Of a stretch of 64,000 nt of DNA, positions 8,588-16,865 are shown in pieces (position 1 is the stretch's first letter; each line of letters starts with the position of its first letter). Below the pieces are notes generated by a model, which was not told where the DNA came from, did not search any database, and saw nothing but the letters and a program-made list of their open reading frames with translations. Made by a program: the position numbers and the translations under genes. The stretch comes from Flavobacteriaceae bacterium. Its GTDB lineage: Bacteria > Bacteroidota > Bacteroidia > Flavobacteriales > Weeksellaceae. The stretch covers positions 97,467 to 161,466 of the forward strand of contig JAGLAZ010000004.1 of NCBI GenBank assembly GCA_018260565.1. Direction: 5' to 3'.

Positions 8588-10113
8588 TTCCACTTGGTTT
8601 TTTTCTTAATTAGCGATAGAATTTCCGGTTCGGATTCCTGCTCATTGTTTTCAAGATATTTCTTTGTTAATTTTTTACCCAATTCCACACCATATTGATC
8701 AAAGCTATTGATATTCCAAATACTACCTTGTACAAATATTTTATGCTCATATAAAGCCAATAAACTACCTAAATTGTAAGGATTTAATTCATCAAATAGG
8801 AGCATTACACTCGGCGTATTACCGGGAAAGTTTTGGCAATTATTTTTATTATATTCTCCATATGCCAATGCCTCGGCCTGAGCTACAAGATTGGTAAGGA
8901 GAATTTGCTGATGAATATCAATTTGATTATTTTGATTAATAAAACCAATAAATTCAGTAGGTATACAGTCCGTTCCCTGATGCATCATTTGCATAAATGC
9001 ATGCTGTGCATTGGTACCACTACTACCAAAAATGCATGGTGATGTTTTGTATAATAATGGTTGATTATTTCTATTAACACATTTACCATTACTTTCCATA
9101 TCCAGTTGCTGGAGATAAGAAGGAAATCGCTTCAGCCTTTCTGCGTAGGGTATTATGGCCAGAGTATTTCTATTTCTAAAATTTCTATTCCAAATACCGT
9201 GTAAGGCAAGTAAAACCGGGATATTATCAGAAAAGTTTTCGGTAAAAAAGTGCTGATCCATAGCTTCAGCACCTTTTAATAATTCCGTAAAATGATGAGT
9301 TCCTATTGCAAATGCCAAGGAAACACCAATGGAACTCCATATACTGAATCTGCCGCCTACACTCTCATCAAAGGATAAAATTAGTTCTGGTACAATGCCC
9401 CATGCTATAGCACGCTCGGGGTTTGCAGTCACTGCGATGCAATGCTTCGCTGATTCTTTTTTTCCCAGATGCTGTTCCAACCAAGATTTTGCTGCTTGGG
9501 CATTAAGCATGGTTTCCTGGGTAGTAAAAGTTTTAGAGGAAATTACCAGAAGTGTACTTTCTGGAGGACAAACTTGCATAACATCCAAAATACCTGCAGC
9601 ATCTACATTGCTTACAAAATGACATGTTAATTGGGTTTTATAATCCTCTAATGCTGCCGTAGCCATCGCTGGACCCAAATCTGAACCGCCAATTCCAATA
9701 TTTACTATATGGCTAAAAGACTTTCCAGTACTAGAAGTTATGGTGGAATTCAGAACTTGATTTACTAAATCAAACATCCTATCTCGTTGGGATTTTGCTT
9801 GCGCAGAGATAGGATCTAAGGTGGAAAATTTACGGAGATGTGTATGAGAAACCCTTCTGTGCTCAGTAGTATTTAAAATTCCTGCCTGCATGAGCAGTTT
9901 TCTGTCATGAGGTAAATTGGATTCCTCAGCCAGTGAAATTAGGTGATTAAGGACATCCCCACCAAGTTCTGTGCGAGAAAAATCTGCAATAATGTTCCCG
10001 AATTCTTTACTATAGGATTGTTTTTCTAATAAAGGCAACTTGTTTTTAGCAATTTGGGAAAGTTCTTCCCAAGCAAATGTGTGGTCTGGTGAAATGCCTT
10101 CTTTAGGATTCAT
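8578..10113 (-). CDS. pgi: Glucose-6-phosphate isomerase
   Basis: A 511-residue enzyme of glycolysis/gluconeogenesis that interconverts glucose-6-phosphate and fructose-6-phosphate. Family signatures include VNIGIGGSDLGPAMA, SSKTFTTQETMLNA and the GGRFSIWSSIG loop; the C-terminal part includes FDQYGVELGK. Length is at the short end of the usual range. It is the first gene of a pgi-folD pair and has a TAnnTTTG box ten bases upstream of its ATG. Confidence 0.95.
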   Translation of the reverse strand: MNPKEGISPDHTFAWEELSQIAKNKLPLLEKQSYSKEFGNIIADFSRTELGGDVLNHLISLAEESNLPHDRKLLMQAGILNTTEHRRVSHTHLRKFSTLDPISAQAKSQRDRMFDLVNQVLNSTITSSTGKSFSHIVNIGIGGSDLGPAMATAALEDYKTQLTCHFVSNVDAAGILDVMQVCPPESTLLVISSKTFTTQETMLNAQAAKSWLEQHLGKKESAKHCIAVTANPERAIAWGIVPELILSFDESVGGRFSIWSSIGVSLAFAIGTHHFTELLKGAEAMDQHFFTENFSDNIPVLLALHGIWNRNFRNRNTLAIIPYAERLKRFPSYLQQLDMESNGKCVNRNNQPLLYKTSPCIFGSSGTNAQHAFMQMMHQGTDCIPTEFIGFINQNNQIDIHQQILLTNLVAQAEALAYGEYNKNNCQNFPGNTPSVMLLFDELNPYNLGSLLALYEHKIFVQGSIWNINSFDQYGVELGKKLTKKYLENNEQESEPEILSLIKKKTKWKWQ

Positions 10114-10123
10114 AGTAATCCCT

Positions 10124-10131
10124 CAAATTTA
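10124..10131 (-). promoter_or_regulatory. Putative -7 box for pgi-folD
   Basis: On the minus strand TAAATTTG matches the Bacteroidota -7 consensus TAnnTTTG, ten bases before the pgi ATG. I see no convincing TTG at -33, and the expected start point falls only a few bases from the ATG, so the leader would be very short. Confidence 0.35.
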
Positions 10132-10149
10132 CAAAAAGCAGTTTGGTTT

Positions 10150-11340
10150 TTAGTGGAATTGAGTAAGACTTTTCTTATATCGTATTGAATTTCCTGAAAA
10201 TACTAAGGGGCTTTCTGGAAAATCTTGGTTGCTTAGTTCTTTTAATTTTAAAAAGGCCTGATTTCCAGGATCTTTTATAGGTCCACCTTTCCCAACCTGA
10301 ATACCGCTAATGACTTCAGTATGTAACAAATCTCCGTTTGTATTAATATTTATTTTTAATAAGGCCGCCAAAGCATTAGGTCCCTTAAGGCTAAATTGTC
10401 CATATGTGCAAAAGTTTCCTAAACTATAGGCTATGAATTTATTTTTGTAGGATTCTACACCTCGTAATACATGAGGTCCGTGCCCTAATACTACATCTGC
10501 CCCGGCATCTATCATGGTATGAGCGAATTCATATACATTTCCTCTATTTTGAGAATAAAAGAGTTCACGCTGACGTGTTACATGCTGATACTTCTCTCCT
10601 TCTCCACCACCATGGAAACTTACAATTACAATATCCACTTCTTTTTTCAGCTGTTGTACTACAGCCTTTGCAGCAGGATAATCGTTCATATTGGCTGTTC
10701 CATTATGAGGCGAGAATGCCGCAAACCCTATTTTCTTATTTTTAATTGTAAGGATGGTAAACGGCTTAGCAACGGAGCCAGCGTAGGGAATCCCTAATGC
10801 ATCTAAAGTTTTAGAAGTACTCTCTACTCCCAGCGAACCGAAATCCGCCATGTGATTATTAGCAATGCTCAATAAATTAAATCCAAAGTTTTTATAAATT
10901 TCTGCATATCTTACCGGCTGACGGAAGCAATAGATATTATTTCCTCGGCCTTTAGGCTTACCTCCAGAATCCATAAACACACCTTCTAAATTTCCAAAAA
11001 TTATATCACCACTTTTAAAATCTTGGGTATATTCTTGCATAAAAGATTTTCCATCGTCTGGTGGAAGTGTGGCTGAAGTAGGAAAATTAGATCCAAACAT
11101 GATATCCCCTACCGCGGTTATCTGTATAGTATCCGCTTGAGAGTTCGAATCTTTTAATAAAATTGCATTTTGAGACTCTTTATTGAGAGAAATTTGATTG
11201 TTATCCTTTTTTAATTTAGTTTTTTTTCCTGGGTTTGCAATTAATAATCCTATTGCTAATAGTATCACACCTATAATGATTATACTTAACCATAAACGAG
11301 ATTGAAGACCTGCTTTTTTCATTTGAACTGTACTATACAT
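10150..11340 (-). CDS. CapA-family (PgsA-like) membrane-anchored metallophosphatase-fold protein
   Basis: A 396-residue protein with an N-terminal membrane anchor (residues about 15-36, IIIIGVILLAIGLLIA) and an exported domain of the CapA/PGA_cap family. Motifs of this calcineurin-like fold are present: AVGDIMFGS, FGNLEGVF, SIANNHMADFG, VIVSFHGGGEGE and VLGHGPHVLRG. Founding members take part in poly-gamma-glutamate capsule export, but many Bacteroidota homologues sit away from capsule genes, as here, and their substrate is unknown. A second ATG six codons in is also possible. It ends 36 bases upstream of pgi and may share transcription with it. Confidence 0.85.
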   Translation of the reverse strand: MYSTVQMKKAGLQSRLWLSIIIIGVILLAIGLLIANPGKKTKLKKDNNQISLNKESQNAILLKDSNSQADTIQITAVGDIMFGSNFPTSATLPPDDGKSFMQEYTQDFKSGDIIFGNLEGVFMDSGGKPKGRGNNIYCFRQPVRYAEIYKNFGFNLLSIANNHMADFGSLGVESTSKTLDALGIPYAGSVAKPFTILTIKNKKIGFAAFSPHNGTANMNDYPAAKAVVQQLKKEVDIVIVSFHGGGEGEKYQHVTRQRELFYSQNRGNVYEFAHTMIDAGADVVLGHGPHVLRGVESYKNKFIAYSLGNFCTYGQFSLKGPNALAALLKININTNGDLLHTEVISGIQVGKGGPIKDPGNQAFLKLKELSNQDFPESPLVFSGNSIRYKKSLTQFH

Positions 11341-11374
11341 TCATCTAAAGGTATATAAAATTTATTTTCAAGCA

Positions 11375-11402
11375 TAAAAAAAACCCGATTAATATCGGGT
11401 TA
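11375..11402 (-). terminator. Intrinsic terminator after the NlpC/P60 gene
   Basis: AACCCGAT and ATCGGGTT form an 8-bp stem with a four-base loop. On the minus strand it is followed by a run of eight Ts. It lies 24 bases past the stop of the NlpC/P60 lipoprotein gene. Confidence 0.8.
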
Positions 11403-11425
11403 ATATGGAATAGAGAATTACTATA

Positions 11426-12151
11426 TTATTGTGTAATATATCTATTTTCTGTTATAGTAGTTTTAGCTAAAGCAAGATTCTCTGGTGTGAGTATTCTCCT
11501 AGCAAATCTGAATTTTGGTTTCCAATAGCTGTTATTTAAGGAACTGTACGATACTCCTTTCGAGCTAGCAGAATGTATAAATTTCACTTCACCATCTGAT
11601 GTTACTTCCTGAACCATGGCTACATGAGATATTCTCCCTCCATTTTGAGAGAAAAATAATAAGTCACCTTTCTTAAGATCTGATTTATCTACTGATACAC
11701 CTTCTCCTGATTGCATTGCTGCAGTTCTAGGAAGATTAATACCTTTTGCATTTTTATAAACTGAAAGTACAAAGGCCGAACAATCTATACCGGAACGGCT
11801 CATTCCTCCATATCTGTAAGGTGTACCAAGGAAAGTAGAGGCTTCATTTAAAAGTCCATCTGCATCAGCACTGTATGCCATAGCGGAGGTAAGTTCCTTT
11901 CCAGCAGTTTTATAAATAGCTCCAGCTTCATGAGAAGTTTGGTTACTCTCATTTGTAAGGCTAGATATTAGAATTTGTTTTTCTATTTCAATTCTTTTTT
12001 GTAATGCTAAAGAATTGGCATCTGATTTGTATTGAGTTTCTAGAGAGATTGCTGAAGAAGCATTTGTGGTAGTTGCATATTGTGTAACACATGATTGCAA
12101 ACTAAAAAGCGATATTAGGATAGCGACTAAGGATATATTTCTTACTGTCAT
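11426..12151 (-). CDS. NlpC/P60 (C40) peptidoglycan endopeptidase lipoprotein
   Basis: A 241-residue lipoprotein. The signal peptide ends in SLQSC, placing the lipidated cysteine at residue 21. The C-terminal NlpC/P60 domain has the catalytic cysteine at 124 in SGIDCSAFV and a downstream histidine in RISHVAMV, with FIHSAS completing the usual triad region. Such enzymes cut gamma-D-glutamyl-diaminopimelate bonds in cell-wall peptides in the periplasm. The gene is monocistronic, with its own terminator. Confidence 0.9.
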   Translation of the reverse strand: MTVRNISLVAILISLFSLQSCVTQYATTTNASSAISLETQYKSDANSLALQKRIEIEKQILISSLTNESNQTSHEAGAIYKTAGKELTSAMAYSADADGLLNEASTFLGTPYRYGGMSRSGIDCSAFVLSVYKNAKGINLPRTAAMQSGEGVSVDKSDLKKGDLLFFSQNGGRISHVAMVQEVTSDGEVKFIHSASSKGVSYSSLNNSYWKPKFRFARRILTPENLALAKTTITENRYITQ

Positions 12152-12200
12152 CTATGATTTTTGGGGTTAATGCCGATAAATTTTTACCTTATCGACATCA

Positions 12201-12208
12201 CAAAAATA
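12201..12208 (-). promoter_or_regulatory. Putative -7 box for the NlpC/P60 gene
   Basis: Minus-strand TATTTTTG is a perfect TAnnTTTG match 49 bases upstream of the NlpC/P60 ATG. No TTG at the usual 17-23 base spacing was found. Confidence 0.35.
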
Positions 12209-12296
12209 CTCTCAGGATAGAAATCATCTATAATAAACAACTTAGTTATATCTTTTTTTAACACTTTTTAACAAAAAACTAGACTTTTTAAGAAAT

Positions 12297-12329
12297 AATC
12301 CCGCTTGATTACATGAATCAAGCGGGATT
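12297..12329 (-). terminator. Strong hairpin terminator after glnN
   Basis: AATCCCGCTTGATT and AATCAAGCGGGATT pair perfectly over 14 bp with a five-base loop, 31 bases beyond the glnN stop. The minus-strand tail is T-rich but interrupted; the plus-strand tail (TTTTGTTTT) is equally good. Confidence 0.8.
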
Positions 12330-12359
12330 TTGTTTTAATTTCTTAACAAAATAATCTCA

Positions 12360-14555
12360 TTACCTCGTAAACAAGAGCTCTCTGTATTTTGTTAAGGGCC
12401 AAATTTCATCATCTACCATCATTTCTAAATCATCTGCTGCTTCCCGGATAGTATCAAATAAAGGCTTTACTTCATTACAAAAAACTTCTGCCTGTCTCTG
12501 CGCAGGATGAATTTCTAGCGCATTGGATTTAGCCTCTAATAGAGCATCTACACCATTTTTTATCTGATGAATTCTTTGGCTGATATTCTTAATGAGGTCT
12601 ATTTGTTCTGCAGCAAGTGGGTGGTATTCATTCTCACCAAATATTTCTTTTAATCCTTTAACATTATCAATTAACCTATTTTGATAGGTAACTGCCGCTG
12701 GAATAATATGGTTTCTCGCCAAATCACAAAGTACCCGGGCTTCTATCGCAATAACAGAACAATATTTTTCCAGCTTGATTTCATTTCTAGCTTCTATTTC
12801 TCTTTTGGTGTAAATGCCGAGTTCTTCATATAAACTTACAAACTTATCATCCAACTCTCTTGCAAGTGCTTCTGGAGATGTTTTAAGGTTATTAAGCCCT
12901 CTTTTCTCTGCTTCTACAGCCCAGTCATCCGAATACCCATCCCCTTCAAACATAATAGATTTAGAAACCTTTATGTATTCTCTAAGTACATTGAATATAG
13001 CCTCATCCTTTTTTAAACCAGATGCGATAAGTGCATCTACTTCGATTTTAAAATCTCGAAGTTGTTTTGCTGCTATGGCATTCATTATCGTCATGGCTTC
13101 TGCACAATTTGCAGAGGAGCCTACAGCTCGTATTTCAAATTTATTACCTGTAAAAGCAAATGGTGAGGTTCTATTTCTATCTGTATTATCTAATAAAATT
13201 TCAGGAATTTTCCCAACAACATTAAGTTTGAGATCCGTTTTTTCCTCTGGACTGAGTTTTCCGTCTTTCACTTTTTCAAGCTCCTCCAATACTCGATACA
13301 ATTGGCTTCCTATAAATACAGAAATAATTGCTGGTGGAGCTTCATTCGCACCTAATCTGTGATCATTACTTGCACTTGCTATACCTGCGCGTAATAGGTC
13401 GGCATACTCATATACCGCTTTAATACTGGTAATAAAATAGGTAAGAAACTGAAGGTTCTTTTTAGGATTTCTGCCTGGACTAAGAAGATTTTCGCCCGTA
13501 TCCGTTGCCATGGACCAGTTGTTATGCTTTCCGCTACCATTAACACCTTTAAATGGTTTTTCATGAAACAGAATATGGAAATGATGCTTATGAGCAATAC
13601 GAGCCATAACATCCATTAGAAGTGAATTATGATCTACTGCAACATTCACTTCCTCAAACATAGGGGCTAGCTCAAACTGATTTGGTGCTACTTCATTATG
13701 ACGTGTAGTTACTGGAATTCCTAGTTTCATACATTCCACCTCTAGATCTTTCATAAAATTCATAACCCGTGTGGGGATAGAGCCGAAATAATGATCGTCT
13801 AATTGCTGTCCTTTAGCAGGGGCATGCCCCAGAAGAGTTTTACCTGTAAATACGAGATCCGGTCGTGACTGGTACAGAGCAGAATCCACCAAAAAATATT
13901 CTTGTTCCCATCCTAAAGTAGGAGTTACTTTTGTTACATTTTTATCAAAGTACTGCATAACATCAGTAGCTGCCTCATCCACTGCATGCAATGATCGTAA
14001 TAATGGAGCTTTATAATCTAATGTTTCACCTGTGTAAGAAATAAAAACGGAAGGAATACAGAGTGTAGTGCCCATAATAAAGGCTGGTGATGTAGGATCC
14101 CAAGCAGTATACCCTCTTGCCTCAAAGGTATTCCGTATACCACCGTTAGGAAAAGAAGATGCATCAGGCTCCTGCTGAATGAGCATATTTCCACTGAAAC
14201 GCTCTATTGCCCTACCTCCTTCTATAGGAGTAAAAAAAGAGTCGTGCTTTTCTGCTGTGCTCCCGGTAAGTGGCTGAAACCAGTGTGTATAATGCGTTAC
14301 GCCTCTCGATAGCGCCCAATCTTTCATTGCAACAGCTACTTGATCTGCTATATGACGTGGGATTTTAATGCCGCGTTTCATTGCATCTAAAATTGATTGA
14401 AAGGCTTCCTTAGTAAGATATTCACGCATACTGTCTTCCGAAAATACATTTTGACAATAGAGTTCGGAAAGTTTTTGAGGGATTTCAATAGAATTTTCTT
14501 TCCTAAAATTCTTAAACGATAGCTCAGAGAGCGCTTTAAACCGAAGAGTGGCCAT
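12360..14555 (-). CDS. glnN: Glutamine synthetase type III
   Basis: A 731-residue GSIII enzyme that makes glutamine from glutamate, ammonia and ATP. The size and N-terminus (RGVTHYTHWFQPLTGSTAEKHDSFF) are specific to type III, which is far longer than the 470-residue type I. Catalytic-domain elements include GWEQEYFLVD, VTTRHNEVAPNQFELAP and VNGSGKHNNWSMAT. Type III is the common ammonium-assimilating form in Bacteroidota. It is monocistronic, with a terminator behind it and two inverted repeats in the gap upstream that could serve regulation. Confidence 0.96.
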   Translation of the reverse strand: MATLRFKALSELSFKNFRKENSIEIPQKLSELYCQNVFSEDSMREYLTKEAFQSILDAMKRGIKIPRHIADQVAVAMKDWALSRGVTHYTHWFQPLTGSTAEKHDSFFTPIEGGRAIERFSGNMLIQQEPDASSFPNGGIRNTFEARGYTAWDPTSPAFIMGTTLCIPSVFISYTGETLDYKAPLLRSLHAVDEAATDVMQYFDKNVTKVTPTLGWEQEYFLVDSALYQSRPDLVFTGKTLLGHAPAKGQQLDDHYFGSIPTRVMNFMKDLEVECMKLGIPVTTRHNEVAPNQFELAPMFEEVNVAVDHNSLLMDVMARIAHKHHFHILFHEKPFKGVNGSGKHNNWSMATDTGENLLSPGRNPKKNLQFLTYFITSIKAVYEYADLLRAGIASASNDHRLGANEAPPAIISVFIGSQLYRVLEELEKVKDGKLSPEEKTDLKLNVVGKIPEILLDNTDRNRTSPFAFTGNKFEIRAVGSSANCAEAMTIMNAIAAKQLRDFKIEVDALIASGLKKDEAIFNVLREYIKVSKSIMFEGDGYSDDWAVEAEKRGLNNLKTSPEALARELDDKFVSLYEELGIYTKREIEARNEIKLEKYCSVIAIEARVLCDLARNHIIPAAVTYQNRLIDNVKGLKEIFGENEYHPLAAEQIDLIKNISQRIHQIKNGVDALLEAKSNALEIHPAQRQAEVFCNEVKPLFDTIREAADDLEMMVDDEIWPLTKYRELLFTR

Positions 14556-14578
14556 ATTATATATTGTTAATTACGGTA

Positions 14579-14586
14579 CAAATTTA
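14579..14586 (-). promoter_or_regulatory. Putative -7 box for glnN
   Basis: Minus-strand TAAATTTG, a perfect TAnnTTTG match, lies 23 bases upstream of the glnN ATG. A -33 TTG is not evident at normal spacing, which is compatible with an activated promoter but does not prove it. Confidence 0.4.
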
Positions 14587-14612
14587 CGCCAAATAATATT
14601 TAATTCATTTTT

Positions 14613-14632
14613 ACCCTAATTTTTTATAGGGT
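14613..14632. repeat. Inverted repeat in the glnN upstream gap
   Basis: ACCCTA and TAGGGT form a 6-bp stem around an eight-base AT loop, 57 bases upstream of glnN and about where an upstream promoter element would lie. It may be an operator or an accidental hairpin. Confidence 0.35.
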
Positions 14633-14665
14633 TAATTTAAAAAATATAACATTTTTGAAAGCTGC

Positions 14666-14682
14666 CCCATAAACTTTATGGG
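14666..14682. repeat. 17-bp perfect palindrome between glnN and the divergent gene
   Basis: CCCATAAA, a single central C, then TTTATGGG. The arms are too close to form a useful RNA hairpin, which favours a DNA-binding site for a dimeric regulator. It lies 110 bases from the glnN ATG and 150 bases from the GTG of the divergent gene. The rest of the 277-base gap is AT-rich with nothing else I can identify. Confidence 0.4.
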
Positions 14683-14832
14683 TTATCTTATAAATTAAAT
14701 ATTTTGAATAATATTTTAAGTAAGAAAACAATTAGTTAGCTCTTTCAAAACACCTAAATCAGTGACACTATTACAGCATATACTGAACTATATAAAAAAT
14801 CCAAACTGTATATTTGAACTAAAATAAAATCT

Positions 14833-16512
14833 GTGATCATATATACCCGTGCAAGAGAAACTACCGAAGCCATAGAGAAGATGTATGTAACGATGCGCCA
14901 TCTTTTTTATCGCGGATTTTATAAACCAGCTGGCGTATCTGGAGCATCGTTACGGAATTTACTCATTACCATCGCTCCAGAAATTTATGGAAGTATGGCT
15001 GTACCTCATAAATGTGAATTGGATGGATTACTTTATGTATTAGATAGGCTTCCTGAAGGCATAGAGGAGACGCCATTTGTGCATTTAACAAGCAATGAAG
15101 GATTAGAAAAAGGGAATTTTCAAAAAATTTATCCTAAGAAAAGGCGTCGTGTATGTTATAGAGTAGATGCTTACCAGATGAACATCGAAGTATTATTGGG
15201 TAGATCTGAAATTTATGACATCCTCACCCATCTCACCTTTTTATATATAGAAGCCGACAAAATCCGAAGTACTGCTTATCCAGAAGATAATAATGGAACA
15301 CCTACACGCATCTGGCAAGAAATAGAAAAAGTAGCATTGGAAGGTGATATGCTCAGTCGTGAAGAAAAGGAGGTAGGATTAATCCATTTGGCAAGTGTCC
15401 TAGGGAGAACCTTTGAGGAATGTCTTGCTGCATATCATAAATTCTCAAGCCCAGAGATGCCCGATAGACTCTTCCGCATAGTTTATTATCTAGGAAAAGT
15501 AGCTCAGGAAGACTCTAAACAGTTTCGGGAGCGTGAAATATTTTTCAGCAGTGTCTTACGAGAGCGAATAGGGCATCACCATTTTGGAGAGCGCTGGGCC
15601 ATTGCAGTGAAGGAGAAATTGGTAGCGCTTAATCTTCATGAAAAGCCTATCCATATTATATCGGCCAATATGCACTCTGTGAAAAACCTATTATTTTCTC
15701 ATCATATAAATCCAGATGTGAATACTGTAGGAGATTTCGGGCTGTATGAAGAAATTAGCAATAGCCCGAATCTTCAGAAAAAAATACTGGATATAGCACA
15801 AGAAGAAGGATTGGTACAATTTGCTGACGAAAGTGGTAGTAATATTGATGTGCAGATCTTTGATTTAGAAAATTTAAACCTGACTGGAACAGGATTTACT
15901 TTAAATAACACGGCAAAAAATTCTGTTTTGCTGGTATTTGATTACGCTTTCGGAGAACAAGCATTTGAAGTGATGGATGAGCTTTTAAAGCCGATAGCTT
16001 TGGAGGATAAAACCGTCCGGCTGAATATTTCCTCCATTAATATTATGGGCAAAGCAGGCATTTTAGAAGGAGGGAAAGGAGATATTATGCTTCCTACAGC
16101 CCACATCTTTGAAGGAACTGCTGATAATTACCCTTTTGAAAATGATCTTAGTATTCAGGATTTTGAATCGTATGATGTGCCTGTATATGAGGGGGCAATG
16201 ATAACTGTGCTGGGAACATCTCTTCAAAACAAAGAGATACTACGATATTTTAAAGAAACCAGCTGGAAAGCCATAGGGCTGGAGATGGAAGGGGCTCACT
16301 ATCAAAAAGCCATACAAGTAGCCAGCAAAATTAGAGGCCACATTTCCCCGGAATTGAAACTCCGATATGCCTATTACGCCTCCGATAATCCTCTGGAAAC
16401 GGGTAGTACCTTATCATCTGGAGGTTTGGGTATTATTGGTGTGAAGCCCACTTATCTAATTACCAAAATAATTTTGGAAAAAATATTTGATGAATCTGAA
16501 AATAGTAAATAA
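14833..16512 (+). CDS. Uncharacterised DUF6909-like protein with nucleoside-phosphorylase-like C-terminus
   Basis: A 559-residue soluble protein with no signal peptide or membrane segment, conserved in Flavobacteriia and, as I recall, catalogued under DUF6909. The N-terminal two thirds are helical and unfamiliar. In the C-terminal third, NIMGKAGILEGGKGDIMLPTAHIFEGT and especially IGLEMEGAHYQKA resemble nucleoside phosphorylases and AMP nucleosidase, where the EMEGA glutamate binds the ribose. The start is GTG, with no ATG nearby in frame. It is divergent from glnN. A role in nucleoside or nucleotide cleavage is inference from a short motif only. Confidence 0.7.
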   Translation: MIIYTRARETTEAIEKMYVTMRHLFYRGFYKPAGVSGASLRNLLITIAPEIYGSMAVPHKCELDGLLYVLDRLPEGIEETPFVHLTSNEGLEKGNFQKIYPKKRRRVCYRVDAYQMNIEVLLGRSEIYDILTHLTFLYIEADKIRSTAYPEDNNGTPTRIWQEIEKVALEGDMLSREEKEVGLIHLASVLGRTFEECLAAYHKFSSPEMPDRLFRIVYYLGKVAQEDSKQFREREIFFSSVLRERIGHHHFGERWAIAVKEKLVALNLHEKPIHIISANMHSVKNLLFSHHINPDVNTVGDFGLYEEISNSPNLQKKILDIAQEEGLVQFADESGSNIDVQIFDLENLNLTGTGFTLNNTAKNSVLLVFDYAFGEQAFEVMDELLKPIALEDKTVRLNISSINIMGKAGILEGGKGDIMLPTAHIFEGTADNYPFENDLSIQDFESYDVPVYEGAMITVLGTSLQNKEILRYFKETSWKAIGLEMEGAHYQKAIQVASKIRGHISPELKLRYAYYASDNPLETGSTLSSGGLGIIGVKPTYLITKIILEKIFDESENSK

Positions 16513-16865
16513 AAGAACCAAAATTTTTGTACACAAGTAAGACACTGGCATAAACTAGTAACTTTCTATTTTTATTATTAACATTTCGTTTAATTATTAG
16601 AGAAACATTCTACCGAAATACCTGTGTTTCAATAGATCATAAGAGAGTATATTTATTTAATACTATTATCCAAATACAACAAAAAATTTTATCATCTTAA
16701 ATTTAACCGACCAACAAACTTGGGACGCTACGCCATAAAATTTACTTGATATTATTTTAATTCAATATTTTCTTACTTCGGTTGTGATTATCTTACAACC
16801 TTAGTATTGTTAGAAGGATTATATGTGTATTGAATTGCTTACTTTAGAACCTTATTTTACAGAAA
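16513..16865. other. 353-base AT-rich intergenic gap
   Basis: No gene is visible. The only structure found is an inverted repeat GGTTGT...ACAACC at 16780-16800 with a nine-base spacer, about 65 bases before the M1 peptidase ATG. It could form a leader hairpin or be an operator half-site pair. No TAnnTTTG box was recognised. Confidence 0.5.

Noticed and set aside
12814-13362. 182-codon plus-strand open frame opposite glnN
   Set aside because: It is antisense to well-conserved glutamine synthetase coding sequence and Ser/Leu-rich, as reverse-strand shadows usually are.
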